A stretch of 64,000 nucleotides of DNA. Source: Heminiphilus faecis (lineage in GTDB: Bacteria; Bacteroidota; Bacteroidia; Bacteroidales; Muribaculaceae). Below are positions 56,097-64,000 of the stretch, one piece after another. The position numbers and the translations under genes are program-made. Every line of letters starts with the position of its first letter. The stretch's first letter is position 1. The stretch is taken from contig NZ_VSMC01000010.1 in NCBI RefSeq assembly GCF_008728965.1, positions 40,863 through 104,862 on the forward strand. Reading direction: 5' to 3'. The notes under the pieces are model-generated. The model made no database searches. It was given only the letters and a program-made list of their open reading frames with translations, and had not been told where the DNA came from.

Positions 56097-57308
56097 TTAT
56101 TGCCCAAACAATGAATTTATTATAAGGCGGTTGGCTCGGTCTATAGAACTCGACTCAATTGAAGCAAGATAGATCTGTGTAGTAGCCTCGGAGTCATGCC
56201 CCATACCCTCGCTGATGACGCTGACCGGCACACCTTTGGAGCGCGCCACCGAAGCTCACGAATGGCGGGCTACATACATTGTCAACGGCACAGATATGCC
56301 CACAAGCTCACCTACCTTCTTTAGATTACGGTTTATGTTGTAGCTCGCATTTCGATAAGCAAAGAATTCTTTGGCCGACGGATTCATCAGTATAGGCAAC
56401 AGATATTGCGTGGGATTTTCAGGATATTTGTCCAGTATCGACTGCATCTCGTATGTCCACGCTATCTTAAGAGCCTGTCCGGTCTTGCGACGACGATATA
56501 CAAGATAGCCGCCGTTAAGGTCGGTTTTGCGAAGAAATGTCATGTCGATCAGACTCATTCCCCGCGTATAAAAACTCATCAGAAACATGTCGCGGGCATG
56601 ATCGACCGCCTTTGAAAATGACAGGTCGAGGTCTTTTATCTTTCTTATCACCGACAACGGCAACGCACGTTTTACGGTTTTGTCTATGCCGGTATACACA
56701 CGGCGGAATGGATTGGTCTGCACAACAATTCCGTCGTCGACCGCCCGATTGTAAACCGCCCTAAGTATACGCATATAAAACGATATGGTATTTGATACTA
56801 TACCTCTCTTTTTAAGATAGACTTCATATGCCTCGATCAACTCCGATGAAATAGAATCGAGCATCATGTCACGTTCACCGCGAAACTGGCGGAAACTGTT
56901 TAGTGCCGACCGGTAAGTCTCGGCTGTCCGCGACCGTCCGTGCTCATTCATACGTGATATCAGCTGCTGCATGTAGCTGAACAACCTGTACTCGTTAATT
57001 TGACGGTTATATTCATCCACAATTTCATCAACGGCAAACATATGACATGTCTCCTCATACCGTCGGATAATACCGCCAAGACGCTTAACATCATCGCTGA
57101 TATTCTTGCGAATGTCAATAATAGCAGGGATTCTGTCGACACAATCGGGTAACCGGATACCCGACTTGTGCTCATCCCACTCATGGGAATAGATCCGATA
57201 ATCGGTTGTCAATTGACGTACTTTACGTTCGTGAATTACCTGATAATAAATACACCCCATCTTTCCTGCAATGGCAGATGGTCGAAACTTTACTCTGATT
57301 GATGCCAT
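56097..57308 (-). pseudogene. tyrosine recombinase (integrase) with an in-frame TGA replacing a conserved Trp codon
   Basis: A phage/transposon-type integrase of about 403 codons. The N-terminal arm and SAM-like core-binding domains (SRTAETYRSALNSFRQFRG) and the first catalytic residues are intact: Arg in FYTRGMSLIDM, Lys in YRRRKTGQ, Arg in YVARHS. At 56258-56256 a TGA stops translation where this family has Trp (ARHSWAS). The same frame then continues ASVARSKGVPVSVISEGMGH and TTQIYLAS, restoring the His and the nucleophilic Tyr, to a TAA at 56099-56097. One base change (TGG to TGA) explains it. A protein ended at the TGA lacks the catalytic Tyr. Confidence 0.88.
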
Positions 57309-57333
57309 AATTTTAAGAAATGTGTAAAATGTC

Positions 57334-57369
57334 AGAGGGACATAACCCTTTGGCAGGTCATATCCCTCT
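57334..57369. repeat. imperfect hairpin in front of the integrase
   Basis: AGAGGGACATAACC (57334-57347) and GGTCATATCCCTCT (57356-57369) pair at 12 of 14 positions around an 8-nt loop, 26 nt upstream of the integrase ATG. It could be a leader structure or a recombination site; no second copy was seen in this window. Confidence 0.45.
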
Positions 57370-57403
57370 ACGGTAACGTCAGAATAAACAATTACGACAT
57401 AAA

Positions 57404-57443
57404 AAAACAGCTTTCTTCGTTTTTTTACAAAGAAAGCTGTTTT
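57404..57443. terminator. bidirectional terminator after the rfb operon
   Basis: A perfect 14-bp stem AAAACAGCTTTCTT/AAGAAAGCTGTTTT (57404-57417, 57430-57443) with A-run and T-run on the outer sides. It lies just after rfbB on the minus strand and before the integrase. Confidence 0.8.
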
Positions 57444-57471
57444 GACTGTAATGCGGTGAATATTATCACTC

Positions 57472-58605
57472 CTAACGGCCGGAGTACATATCGTCGTAGT
57501 ATTGCTGATAGGCACCCGAGGTAATGTGGTCCATCCAGTCCTGATGGTCAAGATACCAACGGACAGTCTTTTCGATACCTTCCTCAAATTGCAGACTCGG
57601 CTCCCATCCGAGTTCACGCTGCAGTTTGCGGGAATCTATAGCATAGCGAAGGTCATGCCCGGCACGGTCTGTCACATATGTTATCAGGTCATCGCTGTAT
57701 CCGTCAGGATTACCCAAAAGCCGATCGACGGTCTTGATAACAACCCTGATTATGTCAATATTTTTCCACTCGTTGAAACCGCCGATGTTATAGGTTTCAG
57801 ACACTTTGCCATTGTGGAATATCGTGTCGATGGCACGTGCGTGGTCCTCGACAAAGAGCCAGTCGCGAACATTCTCACCCTTGCCGTAAACAGGCAACGG
57901 CTTGCGGTGACGGATGTTGTTGATGAACAACGGTATCAGCTTCTCCGGAAACTGATACGGACCATAATTATTAGAGCAGTTGGTCACAAGCGTGGGCATG
58001 CCGTAAGTGTCGTGATAGGCACGAACAAAATGATCGCTTGAGGCCTTGGACGCGCTGTAAGGACTATGGGGATTGTACTTGGTTGTCTCTAAGAAAAATT
58101 CCTCGCCATAGGCATGGTGGTGCTCAGAAGAGGCTGCTGTAGTAAAGGGCGATTCTATGCCTTCGGGCCGGGTCAGTTCAAGAGCACCGTACACCTCGTC
58201 GGTGGAGATGTGATAAAACAGCTTCCCCTCATAGCCTTCAGGCTTTGACTCCCAATACTCTTTGGCGGCCTGAAGCAGCGACAACGTGCCCATGACATTG
58301 GTTCGGGCGAAAGTGAATGGGTCCTTTATTGAGCGGTCGACATGACTTTCAGCCGCAAGGTGTATCACTCCGTCGATATCATGCTCGCTCATCACACGAC
58401 GCATGGTGTCGATGTCGACTATGTCAGCCTTGACAAATGTATAGTTGGGCTTATTCTCGACATCCTTGAGATTGGCGAGATTGCCGGCGTAAGTCAGTTT
58501 ATCAAGATTTAATATATTGTATTCCGGATATTTATTGACAAAAAGTCGCACAACATGGCTGCCTATAAAGCCGGCGCCACCTGTAATCAATATATTTCGT
58601 TTCAT
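57472..58605 (-). CDS. rfbB: dTDP-glucose 4,6-dehydratase
   Basis: RfbB converts dTDP-glucose to the 4-keto-6-deoxy intermediate of dTDP-rhamnose. The SDR motifs GAGFIGSH, AAESHVDRSI and YSASKASSDH (catalytic Tyr/Lys) and the HISTDEVYGAL segment are present; the protein is 377 residues. The ATG at 58605 overlaps the rfbD stop (ATGA). It ends the dTDP-L-rhamnose set rfbA-C-D-B read on the minus strand. Confidence 0.97.
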   Translation of the reverse strand: MKRNILITGGAGFIGSHVVRLFVNKYPEYNILNLDKLTYAGNLANLKDVENKPNYTFVKADIVDIDTMRRVMSEHDIDGVIHLAAESHVDRSIKDPFTFARTNVMGTLSLLQAAKEYWESKPEGYEGKLFYHISTDEVYGALELTRPEGIESPFTTAASSEHHHAYGEEFFLETTKYNPHSPYSASKASSDHFVRAYHDTYGMPTLVTNCSNNYGPYQFPEKLIPLFINNIRHRKPLPVYGKGENVRDWLFVEDHARAIDTIFHNGKVSETYNIGGFNEWKNIDIIRVVIKTVDRLLGNPDGYSDDLITYVTDRAGHDLRYAIDSRKLQRELGWEPSLQFEEGIEKTVRWYLDHQDWMDHITSGAYQQYYDDMYSGR

Positions 58606-59468
58606 TCTTCTTTCAGATTTTTTATGCATGTTTTTAATGAATCGGTCCAATAAGGTATGCGTATTTTGAACGTATCCTTGATTTTGGTCTTGTCAAGGAC
58701 TGAGTATGAAGGACGGCGAACTTTCGAAGGAAATTCATCGGAGTGACATGGCTGTATATCGCAGTCGGTGTTGCCGGCTATTTCGGCTATCATCTTCGTG
58801 AAGTCATACCACGAGCACACACCCTCGTTAGAGTAATGGTATATGCCTTCGTTACCTTCATATGTGCGGTATTCGACGAGATTGTATATGACATCGGCCA
58901 GATCCTGTGCATAAGTAGGCGTTCCTACCTGATCAAACACCACTTTCAGTTCCGGCTTCGACGACGTAAGACCGAGCATGGTCTTGACGAAATTTTTACC
59001 ATACTCCGAGTAAAGCCATGCGGTACGGAATATCAGAGCTTTGACGCCCGATTGGGCTATCGCCTGCTCACCATGGAGCTTGGTTTCGCCATAAACACCA
59101 GTCGGAGTGCCTCTTTGGTCCTCCCTGCAAGGTATGTTATAGGGCTCTTTGCCGAATACATAGTCAGTGGATATGTGAATCAAGGTGCCATCCGCAGCTT
59201 TCATGGCCTCGGCAAGATTGCGCACTGCCTTGGCATTGAGAAGCTCGGCAAAATCAGCGTCATCCTCTGCCTTGTCGACATTGGTATAGGCCGCACAATT
59301 AACAATAAGATTAATGTCATTATTTTTCACCATTCTGCTTACAGCTTCGGCATCAGTGATGTCGAGCTCTGTTACGTCGGTGAAGATGTAGTTGTCGGCG
59401 GAACCTGCTGATGAATTGCGCAGACATGTGCCCAACTGACCGTTGGCCCCTGTTACAAGTATATTCAT
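58602..59468 (-). CDS. rfbD: dTDP-4-dehydrorhamnose reductase
   Basis: RfbD makes dTDP-L-rhamnose, the last step. The 288-residue SDR-fold protein has GANGQLG, NCAAYTNVDKAEDD, STDYVFG and the YGETKLHGEQ catalytic Tyr-Lys pair. It overlaps rfbC and rfbB by 4 bp at both ends, so the group is a tightly coupled operon. Confidence 0.97.
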   Translation of the reverse strand: MNILVTGANGQLGTCLRNSSAGSADNYIFTDVTELDITDAEAVSRMVKNNDINLIVNCAAYTNVDKAEDDADFAELLNAKAVRNLAEAMKAADGTLIHISTDYVFGKEPYNIPCREDQRGTPTGVYGETKLHGEQAIAQSGVKALIFRTAWLYSEYGKNFVKTMLGLTSSKPELKVVFDQVGTPTYAQDLADVIYNLVEYRTYEGNEGIYHYSNEGVCSWYDFTKMIAEIAGNTDCDIQPCHSDEFPSKVRRPSYSVLDKTKIKDTFKIRIPYWTDSLKTCIKNLKEE

Positions 59469-60040
59469 TTCGCGTATAGGTCAAAGTTAATATCAAAGGG
59501 CGAGTCAAAGTCCTTAAGAAGCGGGTGCTTTGTGTCTTTCTCGCTAAGCAAAACCTCAGCTGGGTCAATCTGCCAGTCGATGCCAAGTGAGGTGTCGGCA
59601 ATAGAGATGCCGCCATCGGCTTGGGGAGCGTAGTAGTTATCGCACTTGTACTGAAACACAGCTACGTCAGAGAGCACGGCAAATCCGTGGGCGAAACCGC
59701 GCGGCACAAAAAACTGACGGTGATTCTCTTCCGACAGCTCCACCGCCACATGCTTGCCATAGGTCGGCGAACCTTTGCGTATGTCGACCGCCACATCAAG
59801 CACACGCCCCTTGACGCAACGCACAAGCTTGGCCTGCGTGAACGGCGGCCGCTGAAAGTGAAGTCCACGCATGACTCCACGCGTCGAACAGCTCTCATTG
59901 TCCTGTACAAAATCGACCGGACATACTTTTTCGTCAAACTCGCGCTTTGAGTAACTTTCAAAAAAATATCCCCGCGCGTCAGTAAATATGCGCGGCTCTA
60001 TTATCACCACGCCATCTATTGCCGTATTAATTATTTCCAT
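59465..60040 (-). CDS. rfbC: dTDP-4-dehydrorhamnose 3,5-epimerase
   Basis: RfbC epimerises C3 and C5 of the keto sugar. The 191-residue cupin-fold protein shows FTDARGYFFESYSKREFDE, DNESCSTRGVMRGLHFQ (catalytic His), VLDVAVDIRKGSPTYGKH and FVPRGFAHGFAVLSD. It follows rfbA after a 109-bp gap, which has no evident promoter. Confidence 0.97.
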   Translation of the reverse strand: MEIINTAIDGVVIIEPRIFTDARGYFFESYSKREFDEKVCPVDFVQDNESCSTRGVMRGLHFQRPPFTQAKLVRCVKGRVLDVAVDIRKGSPTYGKHVAVELSEENHRQFFVPRGFAHGFAVLSDVAVFQYKCDNYYAPQADGGISIADTSLGIDWQIDPAEVLLSEKDTKHPLLKDFDSPFDINFDLYAK

Positions 60041-60149
60041 AATTATTCAAATTGACGGAAACTCTGACCGACAGGTCAGCATATTCCTGCCTCAAATTTA
60101 ATAATAAATCTGTGTTTAAGGAAATTTTCACCATCGTAAGCTCTTGGCA

Positions 60150-61055
60150 TCAGTCAAGATTACAGTTTCCCGTACGCTCCACTTCATCAACTACCTTAAG
60201 CAGATACTTCCCGTAGTTATTCTTGAGCATGGGCTGTGCAAGCTGCCGCATCTTGTCGGCCGAAATCCACCCCTGACGATATGCGATGCCCTCCAGACAT
60301 GCTATCTTAAGCCCCTGACGCTTCTCAAGCACTTCGACATATATCGAGGCCTCGGCAAGAGAGTCGTGGGTGCCTGTGTCAAGCCAAGCGAAGCCCCGCG
60401 GCAGAGTCTGCACACGTAGCTCACCGTCTTTAAGAAACTCCTGATTGACTGTAGTTATCTCAAGCTCTCCGCGAGCCGACGGCTTGATATTGGCGGCAAC
60501 ATCAACAACCTTGTTGGGATAAAAATAAAGTCCTACCACGGCATAATTGGACTTCGGACGCTCCGGCTTCTCCTCAATCGACAGGCAGTTGCCATCGCGG
60601 TCAAACTCGGCCACGCCGTAACGCTCCGGGTCATCTACCCAATAACCGAACACCGTAGCCTTGCCATCTTCCTCGGCGCTCCTGACTGCCTCCTTCAACA
60701 CACCCGAAAAGCCCGCGCCGTGAAATATGTTGTCGCCCAGCACAAGACACGCCGAGTCGTCGCCGATAAACTCGCGTCCGATGATAAACGCCTGCGCAAG
60801 TCCGTCGGGACTCGGTTGCTCGGCATAAGTAAACCTGACGCCATAGTCACTGCCGTCACCAAGCAGATGCTTGAACATCGGCAGGTCAAACGGGGTCGAA
60901 ATGATAAGAATATCCCGTATCCCCGCCAGCATCAACGTCGAAATCGGATAATACACCATCGGCTTGTCAAAAATCGGGAGCAACTGCTTGCTCACCCCCT
61001 TCGTAATCGGATACAGCCGCGTACCCGACCCGCCGGCCAGCACTATTCCTTTCAT
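60150..61055 (-). CDS. rfbA: glucose-1-phosphate thymidylyltransferase
   Basis: RfbA joins glucose-1-phosphate and dTTP. The 301-residue protein has the nucleotide loop [20 protein letters not shown], the Mg site [24 protein letters not shown] and [13 protein letters not shown]. It opens the rhamnose operon. A TATATTTG -7 element at 61164-61157 is about 100 nt upstream, in a gap that is otherwise AT-rich. Confidence 0.98.
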   Translation of the reverse strand: MKGIVLAGGSGTRLYPITKGVSKQLLPIFDKPMVYYPISTLMLAGIRDILIISTPFDLPMFKHLLGDGSDYGVRFTYAEQPSPDGLAQAFIIGREFIGDDSACLVLGDNIFHGAGFSGVLKEAVRSAEEDGKATVFGYWVDDPERYGVAEFDRDGNCLSIEEKPERPKSNYAVVGLYFYPNKVVDVAANIKPSARGELEITTVNQEFLKDGELRVQTLPRGFAWLDTGTHDSLAEASIYVEVLEKRQGLKIACLEGIAYRQGWISADKMRQLAQPMLKNNYGKYLLKVVDEVERTGNCNLD

Positions 61056-61156
61056 AAAAATATATATTTGATTATTATATTCTATTCAAAAATCATTATA
61101 GAATACACGTTATCAAATCAACTATATAATAGTTAATACTCAACTTCTGTTTATTG

Positions 61157-61164
61157 CAAATATA
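61157..61164 (-). promoter_or_regulatory. possible promoter -7 element of the rfb operon
   Basis: TATATTTG on the minus strand, about 100 nt upstream of the rfbA ATG, between the ART-like cassette and rfbA. No -33 TTG is found at the usual distance. Confidence 0.4.
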
Positions 61165-61183
61165 ACAAGATCTTTAATCGATA

Positions 61184-61768
61184 TTAAAATTTATACCCTT
61201 CAGGTAAAAACAGTCCTATAATACAATTCGGATTGCAAATACAAATCTGAATATGATTCTTATCTAAAAAACCGGCAGTCTGATATATCTCTTCTCCTTC
61301 CCAAAATCCGGCTCTTACAGAATCAAATGGCGCAAAACCATTTGCAGCATTGAAATCATGCATTGCATTAATAACCCGACAATCCAAATACCTCAACAAC
61401 AAATCTCCATTTTCTCCTTTATGCAAAGGAGCCTTATTTAACTTTACCTCTCCCTTTTCCACAGAAGGCTCTACTAAAGAGGTCCATATCCCTTTCAGAT
61501 ATGTTAAATTATCTCGGCAAGTCAAATCTAAACAATAACCAAGATCTAATACAGCGCCTATGACAAATGGCTCTTTGCATTTTTTTACATCACGAGCAAA
61601 TTCCAATGCCCGTTTAACATCATTTTCCCAAAAATATATACCATGGCCCAACCAATCATACGGATTGGCGCTTTTACCCATCTCAACTTCTCTTAAAATC
61701 AATCTACGGGCCAATTCTTTTTCACAGCCATGATAACCGATATAGCTGAAATGCCGCCTATTAGCCAT
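61184..61768 (-). CDS. ADP-ribosyltransferase-fold-like protein (putative toxin)
   Basis: A 194-residue protein of no certain family. It has features that recall ART-type enzymes (DUF3990/PARP-like): an early GYHGC with His13, a YDWLGHGIYFWEND segment with Tyr45 (compare H-Y of ART folds), helical parts, and a final strand NHIQICICNPNCIIGLF where the acidic third residue of the H-Y-E triad would be expected but Gln is seen. The assignment is by motif only. It starts 2 bp after a 112-residue basic protein, in an AT-rich two-gene unit with its own promoter, a layout common for toxin-antitoxin or phage-defence cassettes. Confidence 0.55.
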   Translation of the reverse strand: MANRRHFSYIGYHGCEKELARRLILREVEMGKSANPYDWLGHGIYFWENDVKRALEFARDVKKCKEPFVIGAVLDLGYCLDLTCRDNLTYLKGIWTSLVEPSVEKGEVKLNKAPLHKGENGDLLLRYLDCRVINAMHDFNAANGFAPFDSVRAGFWEGEEIYQTAGFLDKNHIQICICNPNCIIGLFLPEGYKF

Positions 61769-61770
61769 AG

Positions 61771-62109
61771 TTATTTGATACGACGCGATAATCCCACCCT
61801 TTTTGACGCAGTTCCAGACGAAGCTCTAAATGCTTTTGTAGCAAGAATCCGTTTTTTAGATTTAAACGCTTTAGCCAATTTAACAGGACCAATAATTTCT
61901 CTTACCGAAGGTACAATATCGCGAACCACCTCAATATCATCAGGGTACAATATTTTCCCAGTACTCGATATATTCATTCCTATGCTGCGCAAATAAGTTC
62001 TCGATGTACGAAGCGTTCGAGATTTCGTTTTTCCATAGTCTTTCATTAGTTGCAACACAACTTCTACAGGGAGATCGGATATTTTAATATTAGAAGGTCT
62101 ACTTGCCAT
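61771..62109 (-). CDS. small basic protein, partner of the ART-like gene
   Basis: A 112-residue protein with no recognised family. The N-terminus (SNIKISDLPVEVVLQLMKDYG) looks helical; the middle and the C-terminus are very basic (KAFKSKKRILATKAF, final GLSRRIK), suggesting nucleic-acid binding. Only 2 bp separate it from the ART-like gene downstream. An antitoxin or regulator role is an inference from gene order. A TATATTTG -7 element is at 62208-62201. Confidence 0.6.
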   Translation of the reverse strand: MASRPSNIKISDLPVEVVLQLMKDYGKTKSRTLRTSRTYLRSIGMNISSTGKILYPDDIEVVRDIVPSVREIIGPVKLAKAFKSKKRILATKAFRASSGTASKRVGLSRRIK

Positions 62110-62200
62110 AATCAGATACGTTAATTATTATGTGGACTCCATATAGAACTTGTCATTCAGAAATATAAGTTCATTACATGAATCGTATTATTTTAGTATG

Positions 62201-62208
62201 CAAATATA
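62201..62208 (-). promoter_or_regulatory. promoter -7 element of the ART-like cassette
   Basis: TATATTTG on the minus strand, about 95 nt upstream of the 112-residue gene. It would let the cassette be transcribed apart from the surrounding polysaccharide genes. Confidence 0.4.
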
Positions 62209-62251
62209 CAAAATATTTAATATGTATCAGTGCATAAACAATTATTTATGA

Positions 62252-63337
62252 TTAAGCACCATACAAATTTTCATATTGTCTAATGACAGTTTTCCATGTA
62301 TACCGTCTATTAGCAATTTCAACCATTGCTTTTGCATTTTTATCAAAATCCATAGTATCATTATTGAGTATTTGCAGTAACTCATCTCCTGAACTGAAAT
62401 ATTCTGCTTTATCTTCTGTGGATTCTCGATTATAAATGCAATCAAAAGCTATTATCGGTTTAGCAAAAAACATAGCTTCCACTAAAGAAGGATTCGTACC
62501 ACCGGCGCTATGTCCATGAACATAGTACTCACAGTTACTTCTAAGTACATGTAACGCTTTCAAATCATAAACTGCCGATTGAATTTTGATATTCGGATAC
62601 TCAGAGTATTTCTCAACCATATTGCGACCATACACACTTCGATCCCAATTTCCGATAAACATGAGTTTTTTCTCCGGAGTACGGCTAAATGCATCAAGAA
62701 TTATATGTACGTTATTTTCAGGCTCTATACGACATATAGCAAGCGAATAATAATTAGGCTCAATTCCATATTGTGAAAGTATGTCACAAGCATCGGTTTG
62801 AGTTATGTTTTGTAATACATGATCTCCTCCGTATGCTATCAATTGAGAATCCTTTCCATATTCAGCTTTTACATAATCGGTTATTCCTTGATTGTCAGTC
62901 ACAATAACATCACCATATTTCACAGCCTGCTTCTCCGAAAATTTTAAAAAACGCCGAGTCCACTTACCCCACTTATCACGGCGATGTTCAAGCCCGTCAA
63001 TATTAATTATAAGACGTCTCTTTGAAAATATGCGGAATATCGGTAAAAATGCACATCCCGACACTCCCAATACCAAAATTACATCACTTTTTCGCGCAGC
63101 TCTTATTAATGATATTATATCATACGGAATACTTTGCACTCCATTTGCATTCAGACCTATATATTCTGTTTTAGCGCCATGATATACCCAGCGCTTATCA
63201 TTATAAGATTTTTTACTACAATAAACTGCATACTGTAACTCATCTGATTTATTATGACGAACAAGCTGCTCAACAAGCGTCTCAAAGCCCCCATAATTAG
63301 CAGGGACACCGACAGTCCCTATTATCGCTACTTTCAT
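62252..63337 (-). CDS. glycosyltransferase family 1/4 with DUF1972 domain
   Basis: A 361-residue GT-B transferase. The N-terminal DUF1972 segment is clear (IGTVGVPANYGGFETLVEQL) and the C-terminal GT domain has SLAICRIEPENNVHIILDAF, MFIGNW, HGHSAGGTNPSLVEAMFFAKPIIAFD (donor-binding E7-type motif). Rhamnosyltransferases of capsule loci belong to this group, consistent with rfbABCD next to it. The gene is markedly AT-rich. Confidence 0.9.
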   Translation of the reverse strand: MKVAIIGTVGVPANYGGFETLVEQLVRHNKSDELQYAVYCSKKSYNDKRWVYHGAKTEYIGLNANGVQSIPYDIISLIRAARKSDVILVLGVSGCAFLPIFRIFSKRRLIINIDGLEHRRDKWGKWTRRFLKFSEKQAVKYGDVIVTDNQGITDYVKAEYGKDSQLIAYGGDHVLQNITQTDACDILSQYGIEPNYYSLAICRIEPENNVHIILDAFSRTPEKKLMFIGNWDRSVYGRNMVEKYSEYPNIKIQSAVYDLKALHVLRSNCEYYVHGHSAGGTNPSLVEAMFFAKPIIAFDCIYNRESTEDKAEYFSSGDELLQILNNDTMDFDKNAKAMVEIANRRYTWKTVIRQYENLYGA

Positions 63338-63392
63338 TGCAATTATAATAATTTTAAAAAGTAAAAATGGCTTCTAACTCTTTTACTAATAA

Positions 63393-63962
63393 CTATTCAC
63401 TTATTAACTGGAGATATATTTTAGCCATCACTTCAACTTCTGTTTTAACGTCAAACTTTTTCACGTCCAACAGATTATTTTTGGAGATTATTTTGTATAA
63501 ATTTTCATCATTAGCCAATTTAAATATCAATGTTGATAAATTGTCCTTTTCACTTAAATTGAATAAAAAACCATTTCTTCCATCTACACAAACTTCAATA
63601 TGTCCACGTATATTCGATAACAATAATGGACATCCACATGCCATTGCCTCAATATCGCCGATTGCAAGTCCTTCCTGTATGCTGGATGAGATATAAATGT
63701 CTGAAATTCCACATAATTCATTAATATCACTTCTACCTCCTAAAAAATGGACAATATTGTTTAATCCTAAATTATTTACATAATTTTTACATTCATCTAA
63801 CGTTTCTCCACTTCCCGCAAATAACATTTTAAAATTAGGTGTCTTTTCAATAATTTGAGGAAGTTGTTCTAAAACAATGATTCGGTAAAAATTACAGAAG
63901 TAGTTGAAACTTAAGTTAATATAACGAATTATCAAATACAAATGAATCGCCAAAGCGTTCAT
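63393..63962 (-). pseudogene. glycosyltransferase family 4 C-terminal fragment at window edge
   Basis: The C-terminal half of a GT-B transferase is clear: VLEQLPQIIEKTPNFKMLFAGSG, IVHFLGG and SSSIQEGLAIGDIEAMACGCPLL. The N-terminal acceptor domain is missing: before about residue 27 the frame reads AHLY-type hydrophobic residues with no family likeness. The ORF is open past the window end and its first ATG is inside an inverted repeat. Breakage by an insertion or rearrangement around 63870-63945 is inferred. Confidence 0.6.
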
Positions 63963-63998
63963 TATAAAACTATTATACCATGAACGTATTGGCGATTC
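63944..63998. repeat. inverted repeat at the window end
   Basis: GAATCGCCAAAGCGTTCAT (63944-63962) and ATGAACGTATTGGCGATTC (63980-63998) match as inverted repeats at 17 of 19 positions with a 17-nt spacer. Each arm contains an outward-pointing ATG (MNALAI on minus, MNVLAI on plus). It may be an element end or an inversion site; the flank lies outside the window. Confidence 0.5.
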
Positions 63999-64000
63999 TC

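Noticed and set aside
56256..56258. TGA in the integrase as a recoded Trp codon.
   Set aside because: TGA ends other genes in the window (for example at 5890 and 33443), so the standard bacterial code applies.
56014..57471. A complete prophage or integrative element around the integrase.
   Set aside because: No tRNA, att-like direct repeats, excisionase or structural genes were found; both flanks are ordinary chromosomal genes.

Overview
The window looks like chromosomal DNA from a Bacteroidales bacterium, possibly Muribaculaceae; that family is an inference from overall gene flavour and was not tested. Supporting signs are Bacteroidota-restricted families (DUF4290, DUF4954, an OstA-like repeat protein, head-GIN DUF2807, PadR+PspC, a TPR regulator with a C-terminal DUF6377-like end), the menB-menC-menE order, and promoters of the Bacteroidota type: TTG or TTTG, about 20 nt, then TAnnTTTG. 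Start codons generally lack Shine-Dalgarno sequences.

Layout. 1-13 kb is mostly minus strand: an outer-membrane barrel, mutL, two glycosyltransferases, an envelope-biogenesis operon (two SurA-like PPIases and an OstA/LptA-like protein) next to guaB, and the PBP4 gene dacB. A DUF2807 adhesin-like protein and a YraN nuclease-fold protein lie on plus. 13-18 kb (plus) carries a TetR regulator with FabH and FabG, then DUF4290, murA and rimM. 18-23 kb (minus) has proS with a polyprenyl-type glycosyltransferase, and a PadR-PspC pair. 23-26.5 kb is the least conserved part: a frameshifted TPR regulator, a small secreted protein, a beaten-up lipoprotein gene carrying a REPIN-like double hairpin, and another barrel protein. 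26.5-31.5 kb holds pepP and the translation operon thrS-infC-rpmI-rplT. 31.7-48.7 kb holds an ECF sigma factor, menBCE, a Crp/Fnr regulator, aroE, a YeiH exporter, comEC, an M20 deacylase, topoisomerase IV subunit B, coaD, an S41 protease, hflX and DUF4954. 48.8-56 kb has a thioredoxin-fold lipoprotein without a CxxC, three family 2 glycosyltransferases, greA, a HIT protein, panE and an NhaC antiporter.

56-64 kb is the accessory end: a tyrosine recombinase inactivated by one in-frame stop codon, the dTDP-rhamnose genes rfbA-rfbC-rfbD-rfbB, an AT-rich two-gene cassette whose second gene looks like an ADP-ribosyltransferase-fold protein, a DUF1972 glycosyltransferase, and a glycosyltransferase that has lost its N-terminal half next to an inverted repeat at the window edge. 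This resembles the start of a variable exopolysaccharide locus.

Most striking: the nonsense-mutated integrase (56256), the -1 frameshift in the TPR regulator (about 24380), the REPIN-like element with GTAG feet (25515-25671), the ART-like cassette (61184-62109), MurA with Asp instead of the active-site Cys, a terminator-like hairpin in the greA leader, and palindromic operators placed on the padR and tetR promoters. No rRNA, tRNA, CRISPR array or complete insertion sequence was recognised.
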